Shown here one piece after another: positions 21,906 to 33,690 of a stretch of DNA of 64,000 bases. The position numbers and the translations under genes are program-made. The DNA is from Paragordius varius. Its lineage: Eukaryota; Nematomorpha. Location of the stretch: contig OZ176053.1 of NCBI GenBank assembly GCA_964247055.1, positions 4,154,001 through 4,218,000 of the forward strand. Direction: 5' to 3'. Position 1 is the stretch's first letter; every line of letters starts with the position of its first letter. Below the pieces are notes generated by a model. That model made no database searches, was not told the origin of the DNA, and worked only from the letters and a program-made list of their open reading frames with translations.

Positions 21906-22959
21906 CTAAAATCAGTATTGACATATGACTATATATAGATGTTATTTAGCCTTAACAATTCGGTTCATTTAGGGTTACTAAATACCACAGACTATATAAT
22001 GATATTTTCAAAAAACTACTAAATGAAACTGCGCCAATTTATACATTTATTTTAATGTAAATTATAAATTAAGCCGAAACATCTAAATCACATTTCGTTT
22101 TAAAAAAATGTTCCATAAATCCGACGCCATTTATATTTTATAAATTTTTGCAAATGTCGTATTTATTTAATTTTATTTATTAAATTTAGGCGAATTATTT
22201 ATTTAATTCATATCTAACATTGATAGAAGCTGAAAAAATTGTTTATATTTACGTTTTTAAATTTAGATGATGCACACATGACATGTTGACCGATATACCT
22301 TTCGGTTTTCACCTTAGAATAAGTAATATCAAGCATTATAAAAAAAATTTATGCTCTTTATTTATATAATATAAGTGCAAACTGGTGCTATGGTTTTAAT
22401 TTCCATATTTTTTGAAATATTTAATTTTTAACCGGCCTGAGATATCCAACTTGCTCAAAATCGAAGGACTGAATGTGTTGTATTTACGTGTTAATATTAA
22501 ATTAATTACCAGATATTTTGGCCCCTGACGCAGTACTAAATTTATTCTCTTTGATGACAAAAATTTAATTTTTCTAACGTTTCGCATTCTGAAAATTTTT
22601 TAATACGCTAAGACACGGAAAAAATAAAAATAGATTAAAAAAATCATTATGTGTGGTGTGGCGCAGAATTAAAAATTTGAATTTACATATATAAATAAAA
22701 CTCGAAATAAATTAATACACCTAATGAGAATATAAAACGTAAAATAATGTTAATTTCCTCGAAAAAGTATATGCTAAATAATAGTAAAAATGTTTTTTCT
22801 GGATGGATATTTTGCTTAAAATTTAATCAAAATTTTTAACCATAGTGGATATATTAAACATTTTTTCTACAGAATTCGATGATGCTATACATTTCTATCT
22901 TCTGAGAATTTTGATTAATATATTCGTTTGTTTTCATAATGATTAATATTAATTTTTTT

Positions 22960-24060
22960 CCAAAAATTGACCCAGAATCAAAAACGAGCCTTTAATTCTG
23001 AGGGGATAGAAATGTTCTGAATCATCAAATCATATAGAAAATATCTTAAAGCGTTTGAATACAGTATCCCTTATGCCTCAAAATAATATGAAATACATTT
23101 CAACAAAATTTTAAAATTTAATTTTTTAGCAAAATATCCATTTTTTCGGGAGAACATTTTTTGTTGTCAAAGCATAGATTTTAAATTTTTATTGCTTAAT
23201 CTCGGCATTTTACCGTTATCACTTCGATTCAAATTGGGGTATCTTAATACCCCAGACTAAATATGAGTCAGGATTTATTAAAAACTACTGGATGAAACGG
23301 TACCAATCTAAATTTATGCTTCAATCCTAATAAAAGTTATATAATAATGCAATATGATAGTTTTGAATAAAAAGTTCCATGTCAAACTACTTCGACGCCA
23401 CTTATATTTTACAAAACTTTTGCTATCGTCTTTATTTAATTTTATGGGTAAAATTAAAGATAATATTTTATATAAATTACATCTAACATGGATAGAAAAA
23501 GAAACTCGGTTTATTTTGTATTGTTCGTTAATTTTACCATTGCACAAATGTCACGTTGACTAAATTTTTATCTTGTTTTAGCTTAAAATAAGTAAAAATA
23601 AAGTTTTTTATATATTTCGGTTTATTAATGTGGTAAAAATGCAAAATTTTGCCATGGTTTCGATTCCTTCCATATTTTTTAAAACATTTAATTTTTAACA
23701 GGCCTGGGGTAATTAACTACCCCAATTTGAATTGAAGGACTAAAATTTAAGTGTTGTATCCAAGTGTTAAAGAAGAGTAGCCCATTATTGAAGGGCAAAA
23801 AAAATTGGGACTTTCGGATCCCACTAATATTATTTAAAAATTTTCTTTTGCTTTTATATGTAATTTATGACATATTTTATTTTTTTTGGACTAAATTTAG
23901 CTTTTAACAACAATTATTTAACAAAATATGCGCAAAATCTGCCATTTTCTGACACGGAGCAGTAAGTGTAAATAACTTTTATGAATCACTCGTAAGGGAC
24001 AAACATACCATGATAACCCTGGTACTTTTCCTATCAGAATATATTATATGTTTTATGAGG
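22960..24060 (+). repeat. Old interspersed repeat, copy 2, split by the element at 23227
   Basis: Shares TTTAATTCTGAGG(G/T)GATAGA, a region with AAAATA(A/G)TATGAAATA, a GCCCATT...GGGCAAAAA segment and a CCTATCAGAATAT end with copies at about 9990-11345 (same strand, itself split by a MITE) and 30880-31312 (inverted). No coding potential seen. Confidence 0.55.
23227..23745. mobile_element. Inverted-repeat element with hairpin termini; diverged copy at 21955-22490
   Basis: The left end ATTCAAATTGGGGTATC...ACCCCAG is mirrored by the right end, which read inward is ATTCAAATTGGGGTAGTT...ACCCCAG. Each end itself folds (GGGGTA...TACCCC). A diverged colinear copy lies at about 21955-22490, sharing GACGCCA(C/T)TTATATTTTA, ACATCTAACAT-like and ACACAAATGTCACGTTGAC-like blocks. 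No coding frame. Superfamily not identified. Confidence 0.6.
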
Positions 24061-24879
24061 ATAGTTTTTATATACCCATGCAGCGATCTATAATGGATAA
24101 AAATAATTTACGGAAATAAAATTTTGTATATAAACTCCCGTTTGATAATTATGATTGAAGTAAATATCAACAAAACTTAAATTAGTTACTTAAATGAAAC
24201 AAAAATTAAACTTTAAAAAAATGATCAAATTTTTACTATTAATTTTGTGTTAATTTTAAATTTGAGGTTAATTACCTAAATAAAACAAAAATTGATTTAA
24301 ACTTGATCTAATTTTTCATAAATCAATAAAAATTTATAATTTTACATTTTGTGGCCTCTTTTACGTCAGCCCTAAATGTAAGGGCCGTTAGCCTAAATAT
24401 TTGGATGGAGTTGAGTCCATTGCGCGAATGACTGCATTCATAAGCGATTCGACCGGTCCAAAACCCAATTCTATAGATAGTTCGAGCAGAAAATAATAAA
24501 CCAATTAAAAATATACCGTACCGCAAAATAAAACTTTTTACAAATGGGGGTTATTTTAACAGGGGGTACTCTATAAAGCTCAACAATAATTTTTTACTTT
24601 ATAAAAGATACTTAATTAATATATTTATAAAAAAAATATTTTTTAAAATTCCAAGCAGTAACAAAAGCCAGGGCACTACAGGCGCAGTTTTTTCAATAAC
24701 CCAGTGCTGTACTGCAAAAAACAGCCTATCTGGTCACATTATACTAAATTATAAATTGAAAAAATGTGCAATCCTTCTATATCTAAATAAATGCCTAAAG
24801 GGATTCATCCAATTCTGCTTTAAAATGGTAAAACTCTCATTATCCTAGTTATGATATATATATATTTTATCATAACTAC

Positions 24880-25020
24880 AGTATGAGTAAGTATCAATTG
24901 CTAGTATTTCAATAATAATTACCAGAGAGCATATTCAGCAATAGGCAATATAAATGGCCTATAGTTTTTTATTATAAAAATTTTTGTTTGAAAAATTAGC
25001 AATCTATACTTACTCATACT
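24880..25020. mobile_element. 141-bp MITE-like element with ~24-bp inverted repeats
   Basis: Left AGTATGAGTAAGTAT..TTGCTA and the right end read inward AGTATGAGTAAGTAT..TTGCTA match over about 24 bp. Size and ends suggest a MITE. The flanks give no convincing target duplication. Confidence 0.6.
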
Positions 25021-25277
25021 AAAATACGCATCATCACTATTTATAATTAAAATTATTTTAACATAATTTATTGACACATGATGTTAATAAAGTAAAGATA
25101 TTATGTGTGCAGAACTATCTACTTCAATTATATTAGTTGGAGAATTTCGATAATTATGTATTTATTAAAACCCTTTTAATCCAAAATGACATTTATATTT
25201 AAAATTATATGGATATTTATTGTTTTAAGTTGGCCGAATACTTAACGATTTCAAATTTTAATATCTTATCAATGATT

Positions 25278-25451
25278 CAAGGGGTGTCCAACATAAATAT
25301 CTTCGGGTTACTTTAATAATTTTTTTAGCCCATTTCGGATGATAAATCTTCTAAATAATATTCGTAAATATTTGATAGAAATCCAATTTTTTATTTTTTT
25401 TTAACATTTTTGCACTTTTGCGTACCGAACAAAGCGTGTTGGACATCCCTG
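25278..25451. mobile_element. 174-bp hAT MITE
   Basis: Left end CAAGGGGTGTCCAACA; the right end read inward is CAGGGATGTCCAACA. This is the widespread CAGGGGTGTCCAA hAT terminus, also seen at 33398. Target duplications are not clear. Confidence 0.65.
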
Positions 25452-27141
25452 ATTTAGACTCCAACCATATATATGACTTTTAGGGTTTTTTTATAAAATA
25501 TATGCCTATAAACTTAAATTTTTTAGGTCTAAATATCTTTTGAAACTTTTCTCAAAATCGGTTTTAGTCATATATAAATATGTGATTGGGTAGTTTTGGA
25601 TTGGTTAAAAAATAATAATCGATATCATAAGCGGTTAAAATCTTTCATTACTGTTATTAAAATTAACTATGACAAACAAATAAAAAAATTATGAGATTTT
25701 AAATATATTGTTAGCAAATTAAATTTAAGTGTTTTTTTACCATTTTTTGTATTTATTTTGTATTTACAAGTATCTCTTTTAAATTGCTAGTTGTAAGAAA
25801 TCTTAGTGATGGTAAAACTAATCTCATTATAATCCTATATCATACATAAAAACCTTGCTTTTGAAATAAAAGTCATAAACAGCTTACGAATTCCAATTGT
25901 CTCAACTGATTTTTAAATTATACAATTTTATACATTGAAATACATTTTGGAGCGTAATCCTAAGGGCTTGCAGTGTTATTAAATTTCAATGCTATATTTA
26001 TTTTAATACATTGGATAAGTTAATTATGATGTAATATGAATACTGTTAAAAATTTCTTCAAAAATTCCATAAACAGCTGATTTAAACAAAAAATTGATGA
26101 TTTAAGGCATTTAAGGATAATTAAAGTTTTTATTTTTGCACTTGGCAGCGAAAAGTTTGGAATGAGATTTTTTTAGGATATAACATTAATATTCATTAGT
26201 ATATAATTTTTACAAATGACCAAAAAATATTTGGCGGCAAAACGATGAAATTAGTGTAATTTTTTTAAATTCAAGAAAACGTGGCAGATATAAAATGCGA
26301 CAACCAAAACCATTCTAACAATACAACAGTTATCCATCAACAATCTGGCGTAACTACACTTACTAAATAGCGACTAATTGACCCCCCGATCCTACCAATT
26401 AGCAATAAGTAGATAAGCCTTTTACTTTTGTATTTCCATATGTGATTGTTAAAACAACCTTAAAATAATATATTTATATTAATTATAACACATAAATGGC
26501 CGTTATAATAAGGGATGTGATTGTCTTTCGGTTATAAACCGCAATCGCCCTGATAAATAACCGGTCGAAAGCCAATATATATATGTATATATAAAAATTA
26601 ATCATTTGCATTCTTGCTTTATATCGATAATCTGTTGGAAATGTTATCATTTTTGACTGATCAAAAACTTAACCCTTAAGTATCGTGTTTAATGACATAA
26701 TTAAATAAAAAATATTATATTTAATTACAGATTTAAATAGGCCCCAAAAAGTAATTTATATAAAATTTTGGCGTATTAACTTGAGCTGTAAAATACTATT
26801 TCAAACTCAAAATCATAGTGTATTTTCCCCTAATAACAACACCAACATAATATGAACTGCAATAAAAATTTGGCAAGCGGTTGAAAATTATTTTTTTTAT
26901 AAAATTTAACCGCGCAAATATTAAAAGCCACAGTCAAGTTTCCAATGTAAATATATGTGTATATCTTTTGGGCTTAGGCCAAAATATTTTATATGTACTG
27001 GTAAAATGATTGAAAAATCTGCCAAATTTCGTTATGCAAACAAATAACTATAAATATAGTATAGGAAGAAGCCAAAATTTGCAACGGAGTAAAATTTAAT
27101 ACCGGTCACACCCGGTCAGTTATTTTTTAATCCGATGTAAG

Positions 27142-27149
27142 TATATAAA
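27142..27149 (+). promoter_or_regulatory. TATA box of the secreted-protein gene
   Basis: TATATAAA lies 81 bp before the ATG at 27230, a plausible distance for a short 5' UTR. Confidence 0.55.
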
Positions 27150-27229
27150 CACCCTAATTTTTACCAAAAAATCAAAACTAATTTTGCCTATAATATTACT
27201 CATCTACGACATCGCTCCAAATATTAAAT

Positions 27230-29180
27230 ATGAAAATATTATCACTCATTTGCATTATTGGTGTCGCTATCATTTCAAGTATTATTTATCATTTTATCAT
27301 GCACCTTTAAAATATTGTTGCAAAACAAGAATTAATTCTAGAAACTATAATAATTTTATAGTCAAATTCCGTAGGGTTAAAATAAACTGGAAATATAAAT
27401 AATTTATATAAAAATTTACAATAAATTTAAAACTATTTATAAATATAATATGACTCTATTTAAAAAGATACACTTTAATGCATTTTCGTTTTGAAAATTG
27501 CAGTGTCTATACATCAAAATCAAAATTTAATAAATTATAAAAATTATCAGATATTGGAAATTTTTTCCAACTCGAGTGACGAGCTGTTTAGAGGTCTAAT
27601 AAAATCGATCGTATTCCTTTAACATTATACTTTGGAGTTGTAAAATAAATGCACTGTGAAATAAATTATTAATCAACGATGGTTTAGACCAGGGGATTGG
27701 CCATGATGCCTTCATTATTGCATCGGTGATAGTTGTTGTCACAATAAAAATATATGTTAGTATAAAAAAATTGTTTTAGAATTAATTTTTTAGGTTTTTG
27801 TTAAGCTACATTATATAATTACATTTATGGTATGAATTTAATGCGTACACGTTGGGTGGTTTCATTTTAAGTGGGTCAGGCCCGTTATTATTTATGAGTG
27901 GTCTAAAACCGATACCTTTTTTCCATATAACAGTTTTTCATTTTATTTTAATCATAGTTAATTGAACAATTCAATGGAGTTTAAATGTAAAAAAGTAATG
28001 ATCCTATAGTATAGTCATTTTTACATTAATCAAATTAATAATTTCATAGATGCATTCACTATTTATTTATTTAGTTAATTAAATCATTTTTTCAAAAAAA
28101 AACGATTTAATATTAGGTTTAATTAATATTTGGGACATTTGATAAATTTATAAAATAGTTTTGTATTTTTTTGGAAAACTAAATTAAATATGATCAATAA
28201 ATTTAGGAATAAAGACATGTATCCTATGATATTTCGTTTTGGTTAAAAAAATTTTTAGTCATTAATCCTAATTTTTTAGTTATGGGTAAAAAATTTTAAT
28301 CAATTAATCAAAAATTGCATTTACATAATATTCCAAATATTTATAATGATTTTAAATTTATTTTTTTAGCATTCAATGTGGTCATGGCTTGTAGATTGAA
28401 TAACGGTCCACAACTCCCAAGAGACAGAAGTGTTATTATAAAGACACTGGTCGGAAAAAATGATAGATTTTCAGATTGTGCTTCGAACACTATCTTTTTT
28501 GCGGTACCTCTTGGCAGTAATTGTAATTTTTTATCTCTCAATCATGTTTTAAGTTTTAGCTTTTTCTTAATTAAATAATTATAACTATTAATTTTTTTTT
28601 AGTTATTAGCCAAATAAGAAGAGCAGGCCGTACTGATAACATTCCCGATGAGTTGGGCTCAGGCTCGCCACTTCAAACGTCGAGAGGAATCAATTACAGA
28701 GTTCCAGCCGGATATAATGGCGATATATTTGTTTCTGTAAGTTTTTCTATAATAATTGTTGAAGTATATCATTTAAGTACACCTCAAATTCGCCCTTGAA
28801 CTTTCTAATTTACCCAAAAATAACTATATGTTTTTGGAATTAAATTATAGCTATATTTTTACAAATTGAATATAATATTTTCAAGGGGGGATTCGAAATG
28901 TTTGAGGAGGCGTAAATATATATATATATATGAAGGATTCGTAATATTGGTATGTTAATCGCTACATGGAACATATTTTTGTCGTGATTATATTATTACA
29001 TAATCTTAATTATTAAGTTTTTTTCATTAGGTTCAACATATTATGGAATGATTATTCCATATTGACTATTAAATTAAACACTTGTTAAAAAGTTGAATGA
29101 GCAATTTTAAATATTTATATGTATTTTTTATATTTTAGTATCGGGACAGTGGTAGATTTTATTCCATAGTTGTTTCTTAA
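27230..29180 (+). CDS. Small secreted protein, four exons, unknown family
   Basis: Exons 27230-27278, 28370-28516, 28603-28736 and 29139-29180 (TAA) splice in consistent phase (1, 1, 0) with clean GT-AG signals to give 123 residues. The start MKILSLICIIGVAII is a typical signal peptide; cleavage after about residue 23 would leave CRLNNGPQLPRDRS as the mature N-terminus. Only two cysteines follow (24 and 53), enough for one disulphide. The rest alternates hydrophobic and polar residues (TIFFAVPLG, NYRVPAGYNGDIFVSYRDS) as in a small beta-rich extracellular domain. I do not recognise the family and assign no function. A TATA box lies upstream and AATAAA at 29290 lies about 110 nt after the stop. 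The base composition of its exons is clearly less AT-rich than the surroundings. Confidence 0.85.
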
Positions 29181-29289
29181 TTCATTGGACAAGGGTCTAT
29201 CAATCCTTGTTATGGAATCATCTCTCCAATATTATAACATTATATAATACGAATTGGTGAATATTAATATATTATTATAATCGTGTTAT

Positions 29290-29295
29290 AATAAA
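29290..29295 (+). terminator. Polyadenylation signal AATAAA
   Basis: First AATAAA about 110 nt downstream of the stop codon of the secreted-protein gene. Confidence 0.4.
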
Positions 29296-29501
29296 TTATG
29301 TTAGCTATTATTCTACTTATTTCTTATTATTAATCTTTGTGGAAAAAACACGACAATTTTCCTTTAAAAGTTCTTTTATCTAATATTCAATACAACTAAA
29401 ATTTTAAAATACTAAATGGAGAGCTTATTGTTCATTTCAGTTAAATTGGCTAAAAGTATGTTTTATTTTTATTAATATTAGCAGATATGTTTTCAATCTA
29501 A

Positions 29502-30519
29502 TCTATATATTTATAAAAATGGAAAATGCTGGCTTTGTGATCTGGTACAGGAAAACAGGTAGACCCATTCAAATCCAAACATCGAAAAAATATATTCATT
29601 AATAAATGCCCCGACAATAGCTTCGCCCTTTTTTGAAATAGGCCCCCCTGTTCGGGCCCACCCCGTGTAAAAAACGCGTTTTTTTTGAAAACACAAGTCC
29701 ACAAAAATCGTGTCTTTGAAATTTTCTGGAGAACGTGTTGGACCATTCAATTTCAAATATGATTTTTGTTTAGTTATTTTCGATTACGCCGAACATAGTC
29801 GTCTCACTTTTTTGATTTAGGCCCTCTTTTTACCCGCTCCCCCTGTAAAATGCCATTTTTTTAAAAAAAACAAAGTCCACAGAAATAATTTTTTGAATCT
29901 ATTTTTCGACCAAGGTATGAGACCGTAAAAATTTAATAAAAATACCACGGATTACCTGTTAAAAGGCAAAAATTTTAGTCAAGCATTTCTTTGATGATAG
30001 CTGCTGAGTAAGGAGCTACCCGCGAAAAACTGACCCGTCATATCTAAATCGCGTGCTTCTGGGGCTAAATTTAAAAAAACCTATCAGGCCATATGAGTTC
30101 AATAGCTGCTTAAAGAATTACCCGTAAAAAGTCAAAAATTTTAGTCGAGCGGATTTTTTGAATTAGCCGTTAAATAGGCCCTTTAGGCCCTAAAAATGCG
30201 CTATCATTGAACTATTATTTAGTTTTGAAGTCATTCTTCCATAAACTATTAGGAATGAACGATGATTCCACTTAAAAGGCAAAATTTTTTATCTAACTAC
30301 ATTTTTATATTGACCTCTGGGCAGGGGCTGCTCGCCTACAACTGCGCCATCATATCGATACAGCATGCCTTTAAAGCCAAATTTCAAAAAACTTATGAGA
30401 CTATGTGAATCATTTTAAAACTTCGTGCCGCATATCAAAATTCCTTATAAAATCATCCCCCCCCCCAGAAGTCCGAAGCACTTCCTCGGGCTGCGTAGCA
30501 GCACGAGATTTACGCTAGT
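29502..30519. mobile_element. Helentron-like (Helitron2) non-autonomous element, ~1.0 kb
   Basis: The left end TCTATATATTTATAAAAATG resembles the TCTATATATATAAAAATG start of Helentrons. The right end has a short hairpin (CTCGGGCTGCGTAGCAGCACGAG region, 30486-30507) followed by ATTTACGCTAGT, like the hairpin-plus-CTAGT ends of that group. The inside is less AT-rich than its surroundings and holds degenerate repeats of about 180 bp. No Rep-helicase coding is visible. Family assignment is from remembered terminal patterns only. Confidence 0.6.
29640..29905. repeat. Degenerate ~180-bp internal repeat
   Basis: Segments at about 29640-29730 and 29820-29905 share the order GGCCC..., CCCCNTGTAAAA, a T run, an A run and AAGTCCACA(A/G)AAAT. 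A fainter third unit may follow. Internal to the Helentron-like element. Confidence 0.55.
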
Positions 30520-30879
30520 AGTAAATAAAATTATTGCTTGATATGTTGCAAAATGAGGTTACTGTATTTACTCCAAAGTTTAAATTATATGAAACTAATC
30601 AAAATGAAAATTCTCATACAACCAATAGACATGTATATTTTAAACCTATTTCGCTAATTACAAACTGTTATTGTTTACCATATATAAAAATAGCAATCAT
30701 GCGGTCAAAAAATATAGACTATAGTAAAATTTATTTAAGACGTTTTAGTATTACGCATCTAAAACTCGTGATTTATATATATATAGTGATAGGAAAATGT
30801 ATTAGGAATATCATGGTGCTATTGATGTTGATATGAGTTATTTAAGAATATTTACTTTTTCTGGTAACTGCTCTCTTTT

Positions 30880-31312
30880 ATAAAATGGCGAAATCCGCGC
30901 ACATTTTGTTAAATAAATTTTTTTTGAAGAAAGCTAAATGCTTCATTCCAAAAAATATCACTAAAATATATCCTAAACTACATATGAGCAAAACACAATT
31001 TCTATAATATCTTAATTTTAAGTTCCGAAAGTCTCAAATCTTTTTGCCCGCCTAAATTGGGCCAGGTTTCTTTAAATAAACGTAAAAATGCCGAAATTGC
31101 GCATTATATATGCTACATTTTTGACATATAAAAAGGTGTCCGAAACGGAAATTCTAAAAAAACTTATTTTCTGGCAAAGCATTGTTGAGTATTTCATACT
31201 ATTTTGAGGCAGATGGAAACGTTAAAACGCTTCAATATATTATAAAAACCCTTTTGAATAATTCTATGATGATGAACATTTCTATCACCTCAGATTTCGA
31301 ATACAACATTAG
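30880..31312 (-). repeat. Old interspersed repeat, copy 3, inverted
   Basis: Read on the minus strand it repeats blocks of the 22960-24060 repeat: TCTGAGGTGATAGAAATGTT, then CTCAAAATAGTATGAAATA, then a segment rich in CCGAAA. It ends where the TTF-type hAT remnant begins. Confidence 0.5.
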
Positions 31313-31319
31313 TTAGTCT

Positions 31320-32557
31320 CAGTGACATAACGAGAGGGGGTGTTTTTAATTAAATCTTCTAATAGCTCTATCAAATCATCTATCTACTACCCCAAAAGAC
31401 ATTGAGAGCTTAAACTCTAGCAGTCCATTGGGTTTAATACTAACGCATAACAGTTTTTTTAGTTTTTTAAAAGGTGCTAATTGAACGTTAAAAATAAATT
31501 TATATAATTTTTGCTGAATTATTGCATATATAATAATACAATCACACTTCAGCGTAAACAATATTCAATAATGAAACGTTTATTTGCAAAATTTGATGAT
31601 CATAATTTACAATTTTAGTTAAAACTTATTGATAAAAATATTCGATATAAGTCCCATCTTATATTCAATAAAACCTGCTTGGAAAACAATTTGAGTCCCA
31701 AATCTTTGATTCCGAAATTCTCCATTAATAACAATAATACCAACAAAATGAAGGAAAATATATGTAAAAAATTAATAAAAGAAAGAATTAAGAACTGCTA
31801 CAGAAATATTGAATATTGTAAGAAAAAATTGGAGAGCTTGGAAAAATGGTTAGATAATTTACCTCTATACCCCTTATAATAATAACTTAAATACACTTGA
31901 AACCCGTTATTGATCCAATAAATAGATATGAGAAAATTACAAATATACCACTAGTAATTCCAAGCGCTATACCTATAGAGTTTAATGATGTCGCAGGATT
32001 TCTAAATAAATGCAATCTCTTTGAAACAAAAAATCATCGTTCAATGCCCCAATCTTGGTTTTTTCCACGTGTCGGTAAAAACGTAGGATTTGAAGTTGAG
32101 AGGTCTTGGCTTTTATATTCACCAAAGAACAGATTTGCGTATGGTTTTTGATTCCTACTTTTTGATCGACCTAATTCCATTACGCATGGTTTTAATAAAT
32201 GGAGGAAAAAAAGATGAATTAATCCATCATGAAAATAGCCTCAATCATCGGAAAGCATTTACTACTTGGAAAGAGGCAGAAAGAAGATTAATACAGAAAT
32301 TTATTCTGCTTTAGAATAAACAATCAGAAAAAAATCGCTGGGGAAATATTTTCCATCCAATATTGGCCAGCATGAAATTTCTAATCACCTAAAATCTCCC
32401 TTTTCGAGGACATGTTAAAATAATGTACTTATCTATGGTGTTTAAGTTGCGTTTGTATTTTTTTACTAAATTTTTGTTGGCTTTCAAAAAGAGGAGGGGG
32501 GAGGGGCGCTATAAGAGTTTTATGCTCCGGGCGCCGCTAATGCTCGGTACGCCACTG
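31320..32557 (+). mobile_element. Remnant hAT transposon with TTF-type zinc finger
   Basis: Left end CAGTGACATAACGAGAG and right end, read inward, CAGTGGCGTACCGAGC form imperfect inverted repeats. Between them is a plus-strand TTF-type zinc-finger region: FPRVGKNVGFEVERSWLLYS (about 32060-32120), then in a shifted frame FNKWRKKDEL and HENSLNHRKAFTTWKEAERR (to about 32300). An upstream frame (31679-31879) may be its N-terminus. At least one frameshift and several stops break it, and the catalytic part is absent, so it is an internally deleted relic. Confidence 0.65.
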
Positions 32558-33398
32558 GTATTGGCATGTCTTTTTAAATTATATTCGCGAAACCCGTTTG
32601 TCATAAATTTGCAAATAAGGCACTCCGCTTTGTTGAAAATTTGAGTTAACCCATATTTTAATTCCCAGTCGGGATTGTATTTAATAGTTACTTTTTTAGA
32701 TTTATGCATATTGAAAGCTAAATAAATTATGTGAAATACCTATTTTTTTGCAAGTAATTTAATGTTTCAATGGACCCAAATTATAATTCCCAGTATTGGT
32801 ATGAAAGCTAAATAAATTATTTTAACCTATTTTTTGCAAGTAATTTAATTTTTCAATGGACCTTAATTGTAATTCCCAGTATTGGTATGAAAGCTAATTA
32901 AAATATTTCACCTATTTTTTGCAAGTATTTTAATGTTTCAATGGACCCATATTATAAGTCCGAGTATTGGTATGAAAGCTAAATAAATTATTTTAAATGC
33001 TTATTTTTTGCAAGTATTCAATTTCAATGGACCCAAATTATAATTCCCAGTATTGGTTAAGCTAAACAAATTATTTTAAATACCTATTTTTTGCAAGTAA
33101 TTTAATGTTTTAATTTAATGTGAAAGGATCATCTTGAAGTTGGAAACAACATGCAGGAAAAAATATGTTTTATAAATGATTAAATGAATGCGATGTTAGA
33201 TATTTATAATAAAGAATTAATTAAAAGTTTCTAAAAGTAATTTTAATGTCAAAATAAAAATGCATAATTTACATATAAAATTTTTTTAAAAAAATTAGAA
33301 ATTATTTTTTTTTTTCAAAAAATTTTTTTTCAAAATAAAGAGCCACTCAAAATCAATGAGCCACTAGTGACTCGCGAATACCCTGTTGGACACCCCTG
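32509..33398 (-). mobile_element. 5' part of a GTF2IRD2/ZBED-like hAT transposon, truncated
   Basis: On the minus strand the element starts CAGGGGTGTCCAACAGG at 33398, has a leader with tandem repeats, and then an open frame from 32709. That frame has the N-terminal finger signature of GTF2IRD2/ZBED-type hAT transposases (YNPDWELKYGLTQI, CLICKF, EYNLKRHANT). The similarity ends at the terminus of the neighbouring TTF-type element (32557). The catalytic region is missing. Confidence 0.65.
32711..33112. repeat. Tandem array, about 4.6 copies of an ~86-bp unit
   Basis: Units start with GAAAGCTAA at about 32713, 32803, 32889, 32974 and 33059. Each contains CCTATTTTTTGCAAGTA, TTTCAATGGACC and TAATTCCCAGTATTGG. 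It sits in the leader of the truncated hAT element. Confidence 0.9.
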
Positions 33399-33410
33399 CT
33401 CTATACCAAC

Positions 33411-33690
33411 CAGTGTTCAAAACAAATGGCTTCACGGGCCACATTTTGAAATCGAAAATTCCTACGGAAGCCGCATTCGCAAAATATATGGGAATTAACA
33501 AAGATTTATTTCATACTAAAGACTGTAAAAATTACTATTTATTTTAACAATTTTTGTTAGTTTTCTTTGCCTTAATTCGGAAAGAATACAGAAAATTGGT
33601 TAAAAAAATGAATTTTACTCAGATTTTGTAAAATATTTAAAATTTCTCGTGGGCGGCAAAATATTTTGGAGGGCCGCGTGTTGAACAACT
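33411..33690. mobile_element. hAT-like MITE (about 280 bp)
   Basis: Left CAGTGTTCAAAACAAATGG followed by CACGGGCCACATTTTGAAAT. On the right, AAAATATTTTGGAGGGCCGC then GTGTTGAACA. This GGGCCGC/CAGTGTTC arrangement is typical of short hAT derivatives. The right tip is decayed. Confidence 0.6.

Larger units (their letters stand above)
21906..27141. other. Intergenic region with decayed repeats
   Basis: Between the CMIP 5' side and the secreted-protein gene at 27230. It contains two diverged copies of one repeat (about 21950-22510 and 23227-23770), an older repeat (about 22960-24060) and two small inverted-repeat elements (24880-25020 and 25278-25451). A less AT-rich patch at 24340-24500 is unassigned. 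An upstream CMIP exon could be hidden here, but none was recognised. Confidence 0.6.

Noticed and set aside
28341-28541. Minus-strand open frame over the secreted-protein exon
   Set aside because: Shadow of the plus-strand exon 28370-28516, whose splice phases and signal peptide support the plus strand.
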